Under the pieces are notes generated by a model. That model saw only the letters and a program-made list of their open reading frames with translations. It did no database searches and was not told the origin of the DNA. This document shows positions 14,784 through 22,877 of a stretch of 28,541 nt of DNA, piece after piece. The DNA is from UBA3495 sp964629875 (GTDB taxonomy: Bacteria; Chloroflexota; Dehalococcoidia; Lucifugimonadales; UBA3495). The DNA is taken from assembly GCA_964629875.1 (NCBI GenBank), contig CAZVRK010000023.1, forward strand, positions 1 to 28,541. Reading direction: 5' to 3'. How positions within the stretch are numbered: the stretch's first letter is position 1; the number at the start of each line of letters is the position of its first letter. A program made the position numbers and the translations under genes.

Positions 14784-15839
14784 ATGCAGGAGCCTATGTC
14801 GAGATTAGACAATCTCTCAGAATTTCCTATTGTTTCCCAAACACCACTTGATGTTCTGGGAGAAGATGAACTTGGGACGCAAGATTTCTTCGTGCGTAAC
14901 CATTTTGAAATACCCAAAATTGACATTGCAATCTGGCGACTGACGGTTGGTTCGACTGAAGACGACTTCAATTTATATTCTTACGATGACCTGCTTAAGT
15001 TTCCCGCTCAGTCAGTTGATGTGGCCATGGAATGTGCTGGAAATAGTAGGTCGTCGGTATTTCCTCCTTGTGAAGGAATGTTATGGGGGCATGGTGGAGT
15101 AGGTTGTGTGACCTGGACTGGGATTCCTGTGAAAGACATTCTTCGGAACATCAAAACAATCCCCGAAGGGAGTGAAGTTTTGTTTCTGGGAGAAGATGAA
15201 GGGAGACCTCATGGGACTGGTTCAGTAGAGCGATATGGGATGAGTATACCAATGGACAAAGCTTTAGATGGTGAGACTATTCTAGCCTACAAGATGAATG
15301 GGAATACATTACCCAACGAGCATGGGTATCCGGTTAGATTAATAGTGCCCGGTTGGTATGGAATGACATCAATAAAATGGGTGTCGGAAATCAGAATAGT
15401 ACCGAGCCCGCACCTAGGGTTCTATCAGGATAAGTATTATGTGTTTGTAAAAGACGGTCCTGAAACGCAGGAACCGAATGCTCGGGTTGATCTTATAAAA
15501 GTTAAATCTCTAATAACGTCTCTGAAACGTGGGCAACAGATACAGTCAGGAAAGCATATTATCAAGGGCAAGGCCTGGTCAGGATACGGGAAGATTACTC
15601 AGGTAGAATTTAGCTTCGACAATGGAAAAACTTGGTTTAACGGAGAAGTAGACGATTCGGATTCTAACTATGGTTGGCAAGTATGGCGATATACTTGGAA
15701 TGCCGACGTGAAAGGTCGATACCTGGTCGCGGTCAAGGCTACTGATATTACCGGTGTATCTCAGCCCGAACAATTCGATTGGAATTTTCGTGGGTTCGCA
15801 AATAACTCTATCCATACATTGCCGGTAGAAGTAGTGTGA
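14784..15839 (+). CDS. Sulfite oxidase-family molybdopterin oxidoreductase
   Basis: A 351-residue molybdoenzyme of the sulfite oxidase family. The Mo domain (about 30-215) includes MECAGNSRS with the molybdenum-ligating Cys (residue 84), WGHGGVGCVTWTGIPVKD, and GYPVRLIVPGWYGMTSIKW. A C-terminal Mo-co dimerisation domain (about 225-345) has GYGKITQVEFSFDNGKTW and ends WNFRGFANN. No haem domain or Tat signal is present, so a cytosolic enzyme using an outside acceptor is likely. GTG 14775, ATG 14784 and ATG 14796 are possible starts; GGAAG at 14771-14775 fits ATG 14784. It probably oxidises sulfite to sulfate, but other substrates occur in the family. Confidence 0.9.
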   Translation: MQEPMSRLDNLSEFPIVSQTPLDVLGEDELGTQDFFVRNHFEIPKIDIAIWRLTVGSTEDDFNLYSYDDLLKFPAQSVDVAMECAGNSRSSVFPPCEGMLWGHGGVGCVTWTGIPVKDILRNIKTIPEGSEVLFLGEDEGRPHGTGSVERYGMSIPMDKALDGETILAYKMNGNTLPNEHGYPVRLIVPGWYGMTSIKWVSEIRIVPSPHLGFYQDKYYVFVKDGPETQEPNARVDLIKVKSLITSLKRGQQIQSGKHIIKGKAWSGYGKITQVEFSFDNGKTWFNGEVDDSDSNYGWQVWRYTWNADVKGRYLVAVKATDITGVSQPEQFDWNFRGFANNSIHTLPVEVV

Positions 15840-15934
15840 ACAGGCTTATTACCTAGCAATAATAAGAATACTTTTGAGGGTCTTTGTTAGGGGTATGCAC
15901 TGGCGGTATAATTCTCAAAAATTGGGGGAGAATT

Positions 15935-16972
15935 ATGGCGGAATTAGACATCAGAGTAGGGCTTATTGGTGCTGGTGGTAACGTAAGAAACCGACATATT
16001 CCGGGGTTTCAAAAAGTGGATGGTTTAGACATAGTTGCGGTAGCCAATCGAAGCATCGAATCAGGTAGGGCGGTCGCAGATCAATTTGATATTCCAAGAG
16101 TTTACGGTAGTTGGATGGAACTACTTGAGGACGATGATATCAATGCAGTGTGTATAGGGACGTGGCCTTACATGCATAAAACCATGGCCATAGCAGCACT
16201 AGAAAGTGGCAAACACGTCTTAACAGAAGCTAGAATGGCTAACACAGCACAGGAAGCTCGAGATATGTTAGACGCTTCAAGAAGATACCCCGACTTGGTG
16301 TGCCAGCTCACGCCAACTTCTACAACTTATAAGATAGACAGAATAATGCAGAAACTAGTTAGTGACGGATTCCTAGGGGAATTGTTATCGGTAGAAGTTC
16401 AAGCTTTGCAAAATCGATTCGCGGATTTTGGTGGCGATCTACATTGGAGACATGATAGAGAACTGAGTGGATATAACATATTGAATATCGGAGCCGCTTA
16501 TGAGTCGATGATGAGGTGGTTTGGTAGGGGAAACAATGTGATCGCAATGGGTAAAATCCATGTTCCCTATAGAAAGAATGCTCAGGGTAACCTGGTTTCA
16601 GTTAGTATCCCTGACCATGTTGATATACTCTATGAATTGGCTAACAATGCCCAGGTCCATATGAGAATGAGTGCTACAACAGGGCATTCAAATGGTAACC
16701 AGATGTGGTTTTATGGTACTGAAGGAACCGTCTATATAGATCAACAGCAGAATGTGTTTGGTGGAAGGCATGATGAGGATGGATTAACAGCAATTGATAA
16801 TCCCGCAGAATCACAGGCTTATTATAGGGTTGAAGAAGAGTTCTCCAATGCCATCAGAGGCACCGAAGAGATAACCATGGTTCCATTTGAAAGTGGGGTG
16901 CATTATATTGAATGGACCGAAGCGGTGGCTAGGAGTGTACAGTCGGGCAAAAGGATCAACCTACCACTATGA
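15935..16972 (+). CDS. Gfo/Idh/MocA-family NAD(P)-dependent oxidoreductase
   Basis: A 345-residue two-domain dehydrogenase. The N-terminal Rossmann fold opens with VGLIGAGGNV (about 8-17). The substrate domain covers about 125-330. The usual EKP motif after the fifth strand, whose Lys helps catalysis, reads TEARMA (Glu98, Ala99, Arg100), so the catalytic lysine is absent there. The frame could begin at 15884, but ATG 15935 is preceded by GGGGGAG four bases away and starts right at the domain. Family members oxidise or isomerise sugars, inositols and related alcohols. It lies between the sulfite oxidase and DAO-family genes on the same strand. Confidence 0.9.
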   Translation: MAELDIRVGLIGAGGNVRNRHIPGFQKVDGLDIVAVANRSIESGRAVADQFDIPRVYGSWMELLEDDDINAVCIGTWPYMHKTMAIAALESGKHVLTEARMANTAQEARDMLDASRRYPDLVCQLTPTSTTYKIDRIMQKLVSDGFLGELLSVEVQALQNRFADFGGDLHWRHDRELSGYNILNIGAAYESMMRWFGRGNNVIAMGKIHVPYRKNAQGNLVSVSIPDHVDILYELANNAQVHMRMSATTGHSNGNQMWFYGTEGTVYIDQQQNVFGGRHDEDGLTAIDNPAESQAYYRVEEEFSNAIRGTEEITMVPFESGVHYIEWTEAVARSVQSGKRINLPL

Positions 16973-17030
16973 CATCGGTATTATGACTAAGATACTTCTT
17001 TGTACAATCGCATCTTAGAGAGGGTAGATT

Positions 17031-18155
17031 ATGGACAGTAGGAAGGTGGTCATAATTGGCGGCGGTATCATTGGTAGTTCCATAGGCTATAGGTTGTCTG
17101 AACTTGGCCATAAAGTCGTTGTAGCTGATAGAGGTCCATTTCAGAAGTCGTGCTCTTCGCATTCTTTCGCATGGATAAACGCTTCATCTAAAGGTCCTCC
17201 ACTGGATTATCATAACCTGAATAGGACCTCTGTAGAGATGTGGCCCAGATTTGCTGCTGGTCTAAATGCAGATGTTGGACTTAATCTTAACGGAGTGATC
17301 CACTGGGAAAATACAGAAGAAGGTGCCATGTCAGCGCGTGCACGTGTCGAATTGCTACAATCTTGGGGATATCCTATGCAGGTTGTAGGCGCTGATTTCA
17401 TAAAAGAAAAAGAACCGACAGTGGTACATGGCGCTGTGACCTTCGGACAATACGCTCCTATTGAGGGTCATGTAGAGCCTAAACGGGTGATAAACGCCTG
17501 CCAAGCAAAGATAATTAGTAGTGGCGGTGAGATTCTGAACGAATGTGAGGTCATCGGATTCGTAAAAGACTCGGCGAGCTCTCGAGTTACTTCGGTTCAG
17601 ACGTGCACAGAATATATAGAGTGTGATGTAGTGGTTCTTGCCGCTGGGACCGATACTGAGAGATTGGCTGATCTTCTCGGAGTTCATATACCTCTACAAG
17701 AAAGTCCAGGTGTTGTGGCTTGGACTGATCCTCAGCCGCACAGTGTAAATGGGATAGTTATGGCTCCATCAGTGCATGATCCCAATGGTGAGGTTCATAT
17801 ACGACAGCTTAGAGATGGAACGTTTCAAATTGTTAATGAAGTTCGGCAGCATGCGAATGTTCAGGAAGACGACTCTAGGGAAGCGGCGAATAGTGTTCTG
17901 CGGCAGCTAACAGAGTATTTTCCTCAGTTGAAGGATGCGAACGTGATCCCTGAGCCTACCGGCTATAGGCCAATGCCACAGGATCGGCATCCTATAATTG
18001 GGTTCGATTCCACGTGGACAAATCTGTATACAACCGTTACTCACAGTGGAGTGACACTTGCGCCTTTAGTTAGCGAGTTAGTGTCACTGGAGATAAACAG
18101 TGGTGTTCGTGCTGTACAGTTAGATAATTATCGTCCTGAGCGCTTTCAAAATTAG
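17031..18155 (+). CDS. FAD-dependent oxidoreductase (DAO / glycine oxidase-like)
   Basis: A 374-residue flavoprotein. VVIIGGGIIGSSIGYRL (6-22) is the dinucleotide-binding beta-alpha-beta turn, and VVVADRG holds the acidic residue at the second strand end. VVLAAGTDTERLADLLG is the second FAD segment, and YRPMPQDRHPIIGF plus THSGVTLAPLVSELV form the C-terminal FAD motif of the DAO family. Members oxidise amino acids, sarcosine or glycine to imines, passing electrons to oxygen or a quinone. An amine substrate would suit the nearby aminotransferase but that is inference. It starts 58 bases after the Gfo/Idh gene and ends only four bases from the convergent amidohydrolase. Confidence 0.9.
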   Translation: MDSRKVVIIGGGIIGSSIGYRLSELGHKVVVADRGPFQKSCSSHSFAWINASSKGPPLDYHNLNRTSVEMWPRFAAGLNADVGLNLNGVIHWENTEEGAMSARARVELLQSWGYPMQVVGADFIKEKEPTVVHGAVTFGQYAPIEGHVEPKRVINACQAKIISSGGEILNECEVIGFVKDSASSRVTSVQTCTEYIECDVVVLAAGTDTERLADLLGVHIPLQESPGVVAWTDPQPHSVNGIVMAPSVHDPNGEVHIRQLRDGTFQIVNEVRQHANVQEDDSREAANSVLRQLTEYFPQLKDANVIPEPTGYRPMPQDRHPIIGFDSTWTNLYTTVTHSGVTLAPLVSELVSLEINSGVRAVQLDNYRPERFQN

Positions 18156-18165
18156 AGAGCTAATT
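18150..18165. terminator. Short inverted repeat spanning two convergent stop codons
   Basis: AATTAG and CTAATT pair across AGAG. The TAG of the DAO-family gene and the TAG of the amidohydrolase gene each lie in one arm, so both genes end inside one small hairpin. The stem is AT-rich and short, so it would be a weak terminator at best. Confidence 0.3.
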
Positions 18166-19008
18166 AGATGGCGCCCATTTGTATATTTTCTGAAGCGAGC
18201 CACCCATCAGTGTAGATCGCTCCGATTCCGATAACTGGTCGTTAAGTCTGAAAGCATCCACTCCTTGGCGGTAGTTCAATAACAATACAGCCCTAGTCCA
18301 GTCTGTGCCCCACAAACACCGGTCAAGTCCATAAGCATCAAATATTTTTTGTAAAGGCTCCCATATGTCTTCATAAGGGAATGGCCTATGTGACAACGTC
18401 CCTGCTCCCGAAATCTTGATCGCCACGTTATCAAGTTTGGAAAGTTCGATTACCTGATCCAAATTAGCGAAAGGCTCCGTTGATGGTGGAGGTTCAAATG
18501 GTTGTACTATGCCTAAGTGATCTATAACTAATTGGGTTTCTGGATGTTGCATAGCCAGACTCTGGAATAGCGATAAGTTGGAAGAGCACATTATATTTAC
18601 TGGTAACCCTGATTGACGGCTGCTAGAGAGGATCTCGTTCAATCCCGGATGGTCAGGTTGCCATGAGGGATCCCTGAGCATTATACGAGCGCCTACAACA
18701 CCAGGAGTATTAGCCCACTCTGATATTTCTTCGGAAATGGATTCAGATTCTGGGTCGAAGGGTCGGATTAGACCGAATTTACCGGGATGTTTGTCATATA
18801 CTCTCAGGATATATGATGGATCATAGCCGTAGATATTGTAAGGAGATACAAGTAAGGCTCCATCCACTGCAACTTCATTCATGGCTTTAACCATGTCATC
18901 ACCACTGACTTCTTCAGGGCCTTGAAGAAAACCTATCCAAGGGTTGTCTGGTGTATTTTTACCATAACAATGCACTTGCGAATCAATAGTTTGTGTTGTC
19001 GCCGCCAT
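18160..19008 (-). CDS. Amidohydrolase family 2 (TIM-barrel) hydrolase/decarboxylase-like protein
   Basis: A 282-residue amidohydrolase-2 barrel. Landmarks are TIDSQVHCYG at the N-terminus, GLIRPFDPES, GVVGARIML, QLVIDHLG and the terminal LWGTDW, which carries the catalytic Asp. The usual D-x-H-x-H metal motif reads D-S-Q-V-H (Asp9, Gln11, His13), so the first His is Gln. Related proteins include dicarboxylic-acid lactonases (PDC or 2-pyrone type) and decarboxylases, so lactone or carboxylate chemistry is plausible. ATG 19008 has AAGGAG eight bases upstream. A 16-codon extension to 19056 lacks support. It follows the aminotransferase by 65 bases on the same strand, probably as one operon. Confidence 0.88.
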   Translation of the reverse strand: MAATTQTIDSQVHCYGKNTPDNPWIGFLQGPEEVSGDDMVKAMNEVAVDGALLVSPYNIYGYDPSYILRVYDKHPGKFGLIRPFDPESESISEEISEWANTPGVVGARIMLRDPSWQPDHPGLNEILSSSRQSGLPVNIMCSSNLSLFQSLAMQHPETQLVIDHLGIVQPFEPPPSTEPFANLDQVIELSKLDNVAIKISGAGTLSHRPFPYEDIWEPLQKIFDAYGLDRCLWGTDWTRAVLLLNYRQGVDAFRLNDQLSESERSTLMGGSLQKIYKWAPSN

Positions 19009-19073
19009 ATCAAGTTCTCCTTGTAATAAGTTAACGATCTTCAGATAACAACCCAAGTTTCATGACGTCTTAT

Positions 19074-20450
19074 TTATACGGCAATGTTTTTAGAGACTTG
19101 GCTAAATCCTTCATCCATAGCTGAAATGATGTCATCTATTTCACCAGAGGTAACACATAACGGTGGCATAACATTCATACAATCACCGCCGCGTAATAAT
19201 ATGCCTTGAGCAGAGAACGCTTGTGTAAGCTGAGCGCCTATATCAGCATCTGGAGTAAAGTGCTCTTTCGTATCTCGATTTTTTACTATCTCTAAACCGC
19301 AGAATAGCCCCAGTCCTCTTACGTCCCCTATTATCTCGTGCTTTTGCTTCAATTCTTTTAACCCGTCTAATAGGTATTCTCCCATCCTAGCTGAATTATC
19401 CGCTAGATTTTCTCTTTCCATAATCTCGATATTCTTTAACGATGCAGCAGCTGCTACAGGATGGCCTCCAAATGTAATGACGTGCCGAAAAGCAGACTTG
19501 GGACTACCCACAAAAGCGTCGGCTATGGGCTTTCTTAGAATGGTTCCACCCATAGGGATATAACCACTTGTAATACCTTTGGCAACTGTCATCATGTCTG
19601 GAGTGATTCCCCAGTGTTCACAAGCAAACATTTTCCCAGTGCGGCCAAATCCAGTAATTACCTCATCTGCTATGAGCAAACACCCGTATTTGTCGCAGAT
19701 TTCCCGTAGACGAGGCCAGTAATTAGGAGCAGGGACGATTGCACCGAGAGGGCTTGATACAGGTTCAGCAATGACGGATGCAACTGTCTCCGGTCCTTGG
19801 AACAGTATCATTTCTTCTACTGCGTTTGCGCATTTTTCAGCACATTCCTCAGGGGATTGTCCTCCGAGTTCGCATCTGTATGGATTTGGTTGCGGTACAT
19901 GGAAAGACCCTGCTAAGAGAGGTTCATAGTCTACTTTCGGGAAGTTAGCCGTACTACCAAGTGATAAAGCACCGAATGTGGCTCCATGGTATGAGCCTTT
20001 TCGGCTGATAAATTTAGTCCTAGAAGGTTCACCTATTCGTTTGAAGTAGGCTCTAGATAACTTCATGGCTGTTTCTACTGATTCTGATCCGCCGCTGGTA
20101 AAAAAGCATCGGGATAAATCTCCTGGGGTTATTGATGCGATTTTCTGTGATAACTTTACTGCAGGCTCATTAGTACTACCCAGAGGCATGTAAGTTAGCT
20201 TCAACATTTGTTCATAAGCTGCGTCGGCGATTTCTGTACGGCCATACCCAACATTTTTAAGCCACAAACCAGACATAGCATCTAGGTAACTGTTTCCAAG
20301 AGCATCAGTTACCTTGCAGCCTTTTCCCTCTACAAATATCTGAGGCTCACCCTTTTCAGCCATGTCACTAGGCTCACGGAGATATACCCATAGGTGTTCT
20401 AGTGCGGAGTCTTGTAAATCTTTGAGTTCGGATTCAGAAGAAATGCTCAT
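19074..20450 (-). CDS. Class III (omega) aminotransferase, PLP-dependent
   Basis: A 458-residue fold-type I aminotransferase. FFTSGGSESVETAMKLSRAYF binds the PLP phosphate, SYHGATFGALSL and IADEVITGFGRTG carry the ring-stacking and pyridine-nitrogen Asp (about 262), and Lys291 in VAKGITSGYIPMGG forms the internal aldimine (each segment read in parts). Members move an omega- or beta-amino group to pyruvate or 2-oxoglutarate; GABA, beta-alanine, taurine and aromatic amines are known donors. The frame has ATGs at 20456 and 20450; GGAG is six bases before the second and touches the first, so 20450 is chosen. It heads an operon with the amidohydrolase. Confidence 0.93.
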   Translation of the reverse strand: MSISSESELKDLQDSALEHLWVYLREPSDMAEKGEPQIFVEGKGCKVTDALGNSYLDAMSGLWLKNVGYGRTEIADAAYEQMLKLTYMPLGSTNEPAVKLSQKIASITPGDLSRCFFTSGGSESVETAMKLSRAYFKRIGEPSRTKFISRKGSYHGATFGALSLGSTANFPKVDYEPLLAGSFHVPQPNPYRCELGGQSPEECAEKCANAVEEMILFQGPETVASVIAEPVSSPLGAIVPAPNYWPRLREICDKYGCLLIADEVITGFGRTGKMFACEHWGITPDMMTVAKGITSGYIPMGGTILRKPIADAFVGSPKSAFRHVITFGGHPVAAAASLKNIEIMERENLADNSARMGEYLLDGLKELKQKHEIIGDVRGLGLFCGLEIVKNRDTKEHFTPDADIGAQLTQAFSAQGILLRGGDCMNVMPPLCVTSGEIDDIISAMDEGFSQVSKNIAV

Positions 20451-20465
20451 GATCATCTCCAGATT

Positions 20466-20494
20466 TTAATTACATCAGGTGACTACGTAATTAA
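20466..20494. promoter_or_regulatory. Inverted repeat upstream of the aminotransferase gene
   Basis: Eight-base arms TTAATTAC and GTAATTAA flank a 13-base spacer. It starts 16 bases upstream of the aminotransferase ATG, inside the 184-base divergent interval shared with the GMC gene. It could be an operator or an mRNA leader hairpin next to the ribosome site. Confidence 0.35.
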
Positions 20495-20634
20495 GCAATG
20501 ACGTATATTACCATCATATTAGACCTGTAAATACTATTTAATGCTTAATGTGTCTTGCAGAGACCGGATAACTCGCTCGTGATTTTAGTGTATATTGTTC
20601 TGCACATAAACAATGAAGACGGAGGCCTAATATA

Positions 20635-22230
20635 GTGCCTAAAAATTTACCTTTTGCTGATATAGTCATTGTTGGATCGGGAGCTTCAGGGGGCGCGTGC
20701 GCGTGGAGATTGTGTGAAAATGGCGCGTCTGTTGTAATGTTGGAGCAGGGAGATTGGTTCGATCATGATGATTATCCTGGAGACTCCCTCAATTGGGAGA
20801 TAGAGTTAAAGAATTCGTTCGACTTTAATCCGAATGTAAGGAAATTAGAGTCTGATTATCAGATTTTGGACGATGAGTCGGATATTCAACCTTTATTATT
20901 CAACGCTGTTGGTGGTACGACACAGCATTGGACTGCTCATACACCCAGATTCCACCCATCTGACTTTAGAGTGAAAACTCTGGATGGTGTGGCAGATGAT
21001 TGGCCTATCTCTTATTGGGATTTAGAAACGTATTATGATTTAAACGACGTTATGATGGGGTGTTCTGGGATTAGTGGTGATCCCGCTAATCCCCCAAGGT
21101 CTCCTAGACCAATGCCTCCTAACTCGTTGGGTCAAGATGGAGAGAGGATAGCAAAGGCAGCTGACCGCTTGGGTTGGCATTGGTGGCCTTCAGATTCGTA
21201 CGAAGCTTCTGAAGACTATAACGGCCGAGATGGTTGGAATAATTACGGGACTTTCGCTTCAAAGCGAAAGTGGCGGTCTATTGCTTCTACAGACGTAATG
21301 TATATAGAACCGGCTATTAATAACGGATTGGAAGTTAGGACCAAGTGTGCCGTTCAGACGATAGCCGTTGATAACGATGGCAAACTGGAAGGCGTTGTAT
21401 ATATTGATGGCCAAGGAGAGCAATGTTTTCAGCCATCTGGAAAAGTTATATTAGCATGCAATGGGATTGGAACCCCTAGGCTTCTTCTCAATAGCAAGTC
21501 TGATAGGTTCCCCAATGGTTTAGCCAATTCCTCAGGTCTAGTGGGGAAGAATCTAATGTTTCATCCGTATGCTTCTGTGACAGGATTTTTTGAAGGTGAT
21601 GATCTGGATTACACCGTTGGTTCACTCGCAAATATAATCATAGTACAGGAATTTTATGAGACTGACGTTAGTCGTGATTTTGTACGTGGATATACGTTTC
21701 AGATGAATAGGTCCCATGGGCCTGCTCACACTGCATTAGGATCTGCTAGAGGCCGAGTTCCGTGGGGAGAGAATCATCATATCGAGTTCAATAAGCGATT
21801 CCGGAAATACATCGGAATGGCCATAATAAGCGAGGATTTGCCTGAATTACATAATAGAGTCGAAATAGATGAACTCTTAACCGATAAGCATGGCATTCCA
21901 TTGCCACGTATATTTTACAAAATATCTGATAATACTCGTCGGTTGCTAGATCATGGAATGAATTCGGCTGAAACATTATTAAGGGAAGCAGGATGCCATG
22001 AAATATCTAGCGCGCCTCTGCTAAAAGCCGCTGGATGGCACTTAATGGGCACTGCTAAAATGGGCAATGATCCAGCTAATTCGGTAGTTAATGGGTTTTG
22101 TGAGACACACGACGTTGAGAATCTGTACATTGTAGATGGGTCTGTGTTTACGACATCAGCTGCTGTAAATCCAACTCCAACCATACAAGCTATTGCTCTC
22201 AGAACAGCAGACAGAATTTCAAAGGGATAG
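20635..22230 (+). CDS. GMC-family FAD oxidoreductase
   Basis: A 531-residue glucose-methanol-choline oxidoreductase. IVIVGSGASGGACAWRL (10-26) is the FAD-binding turn, NAVGGTTQHWTAHTPR (90-105) the FAD attachment loop, and C-terminal His469 (WHLMGTAKMG) and Asn512 (NPTPTIQA) the active-site pair. Such enzymes oxidise alcohols or sugars to aldehydes, ketones or lactones. The start is GTG with GGAGG eight to nine bases upstream. There is no Tat or Sec signal. A small subunit-3-like gene begins three bases after its stop, so the pair probably forms a gluconate or sugar dehydrogenase-type complex. No cytochrome c subunit gene follows. Confidence 0.93.
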   Translation: MPKNLPFADIVIVGSGASGGACAWRLCENGASVVMLEQGDWFDHDDYPGDSLNWEIELKNSFDFNPNVRKLESDYQILDDESDIQPLLFNAVGGTTQHWTAHTPRFHPSDFRVKTLDGVADDWPISYWDLETYYDLNDVMMGCSGISGDPANPPRSPRPMPPNSLGQDGERIAKAADRLGWHWWPSDSYEASEDYNGRDGWNNYGTFASKRKWRSIASTDVMYIEPAINNGLEVRTKCAVQTIAVDNDGKLEGVVYIDGQGEQCFQPSGKVILACNGIGTPRLLLNSKSDRFPNGLANSSGLVGKNLMFHPYASVTGFFEGDDLDYTVGSLANIIIVQEFYETDVSRDFVRGYTFQMNRSHGPAHTALGSARGRVPWGENHHIEFNKRFRKYIGMAIISEDLPELHNRVEIDELLTDKHGIPLPRIFYKISDNTRRLLDHGMNSAETLLREAGCHEISSAPLLKAAGWHLMGTAKMGNDPANSVVNGFCETHDVENLYIVDGSVFTTSAAVNPTPTIQAIALRTADRISKG

Positions 22231-22233
22231 CGA

Positions 22234-22674
22234 ATGTATATTAAGAACCTAGAGGTTTTATTTCGTTTTTTCAGTGTCTTGATTCCGTCTGATGGAATCA
22301 TGCCTGATGGCTCATCAGTTATCAGAAGATCTGATTTAGGAGATCTCTTAGAGATTACCCATAAATATACTCGATCCTTAGAGGCGGTATGCGAATTTAT
22401 AAACAAAGAGTCCATATCTTTATCCAACGAGGGATCAGTAGATTTGAATGATGCTCACAGAATAGATATTTTGCGTTCTATGGAATCTGCGATTCCCGAG
22501 GATTTTGATATGCTCATAGAAGTAACTTATCTTTTATATTACTCTAAGCCAGAGGTCCACCAACTGATCAAGTGGGATACCAATGAATTAGCTGAAAAGA
22601 ACCAATTAAAACCCTTTGATAAATCCATGCTCAACGTTATCGAGACTAGGAAACCATTTTGGAGACAGTGTTAG
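22234..22674 (+). CDS. Gluconate 2-dehydrogenase subunit 3-like small subunit
   Basis: A 146-residue helical protein. The N-terminal part (LFRFFSVLIPSDGIMPDGSS, 9-28) resembles the opening of gluconate 2-dehydrogenase subunit 3 proteins, which usually read 'iiP-dg--PGA'. The rest is helical with no cofactor motifs. Subunit 3 proteins accompany GMC flavoproteins and are needed for assembly or export. Here there is no signal peptide, unlike many family members. The gene starts three bases after the GMC stop with no clear ribosome site of its own, which suggests translational coupling. A strong terminator follows at 22709. The family call rests on motif and context, so it is moderate. Confidence 0.72.
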   Translation: MYIKNLEVLFRFFSVLIPSDGIMPDGSSVIRRSDLGDLLEITHKYTRSLEAVCEFINKESISLSNEGSVDLNDAHRIDILRSMESAIPEDFDMLIEVTYLLYYSKPEVHQLIKWDTNELAEKNQLKPFDKSMLNVIETRKPFWRQC

Positions 22675-22708
22675 AAAGATTAGGGGAATCCTAGCTGCAG
22701 TGCGAATG

Positions 22709-22737
22709 AAAAAGGCCGCTATCATGCGGCCTTTTAA
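22709..22737 (+). terminator. Rho-independent terminator after the GMC/subunit-3 operon
   Basis: The stem AAAAGGCCGC pairs with GCGGCCTTTT across a six-base TATCAT loop, and the right arm ends in a T run followed by AA and TTT. It begins 35 bases after the stop codon at 22674. The A run on the left arm would also allow function on the other strand. Confidence 0.88.
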
Positions 22738-22877
22738 TTTATTTGAAAATGGCTAGGCATTAATGTCTATGTTGAAATAAGTCTCATAAGTTAGATATAT
22801 TGTGTGTTAATTATTTGTACGTCGTAGGAATCAGTGGCCAATCTCATATAGTTGCGCTATCACGGAGGAGATGAATA

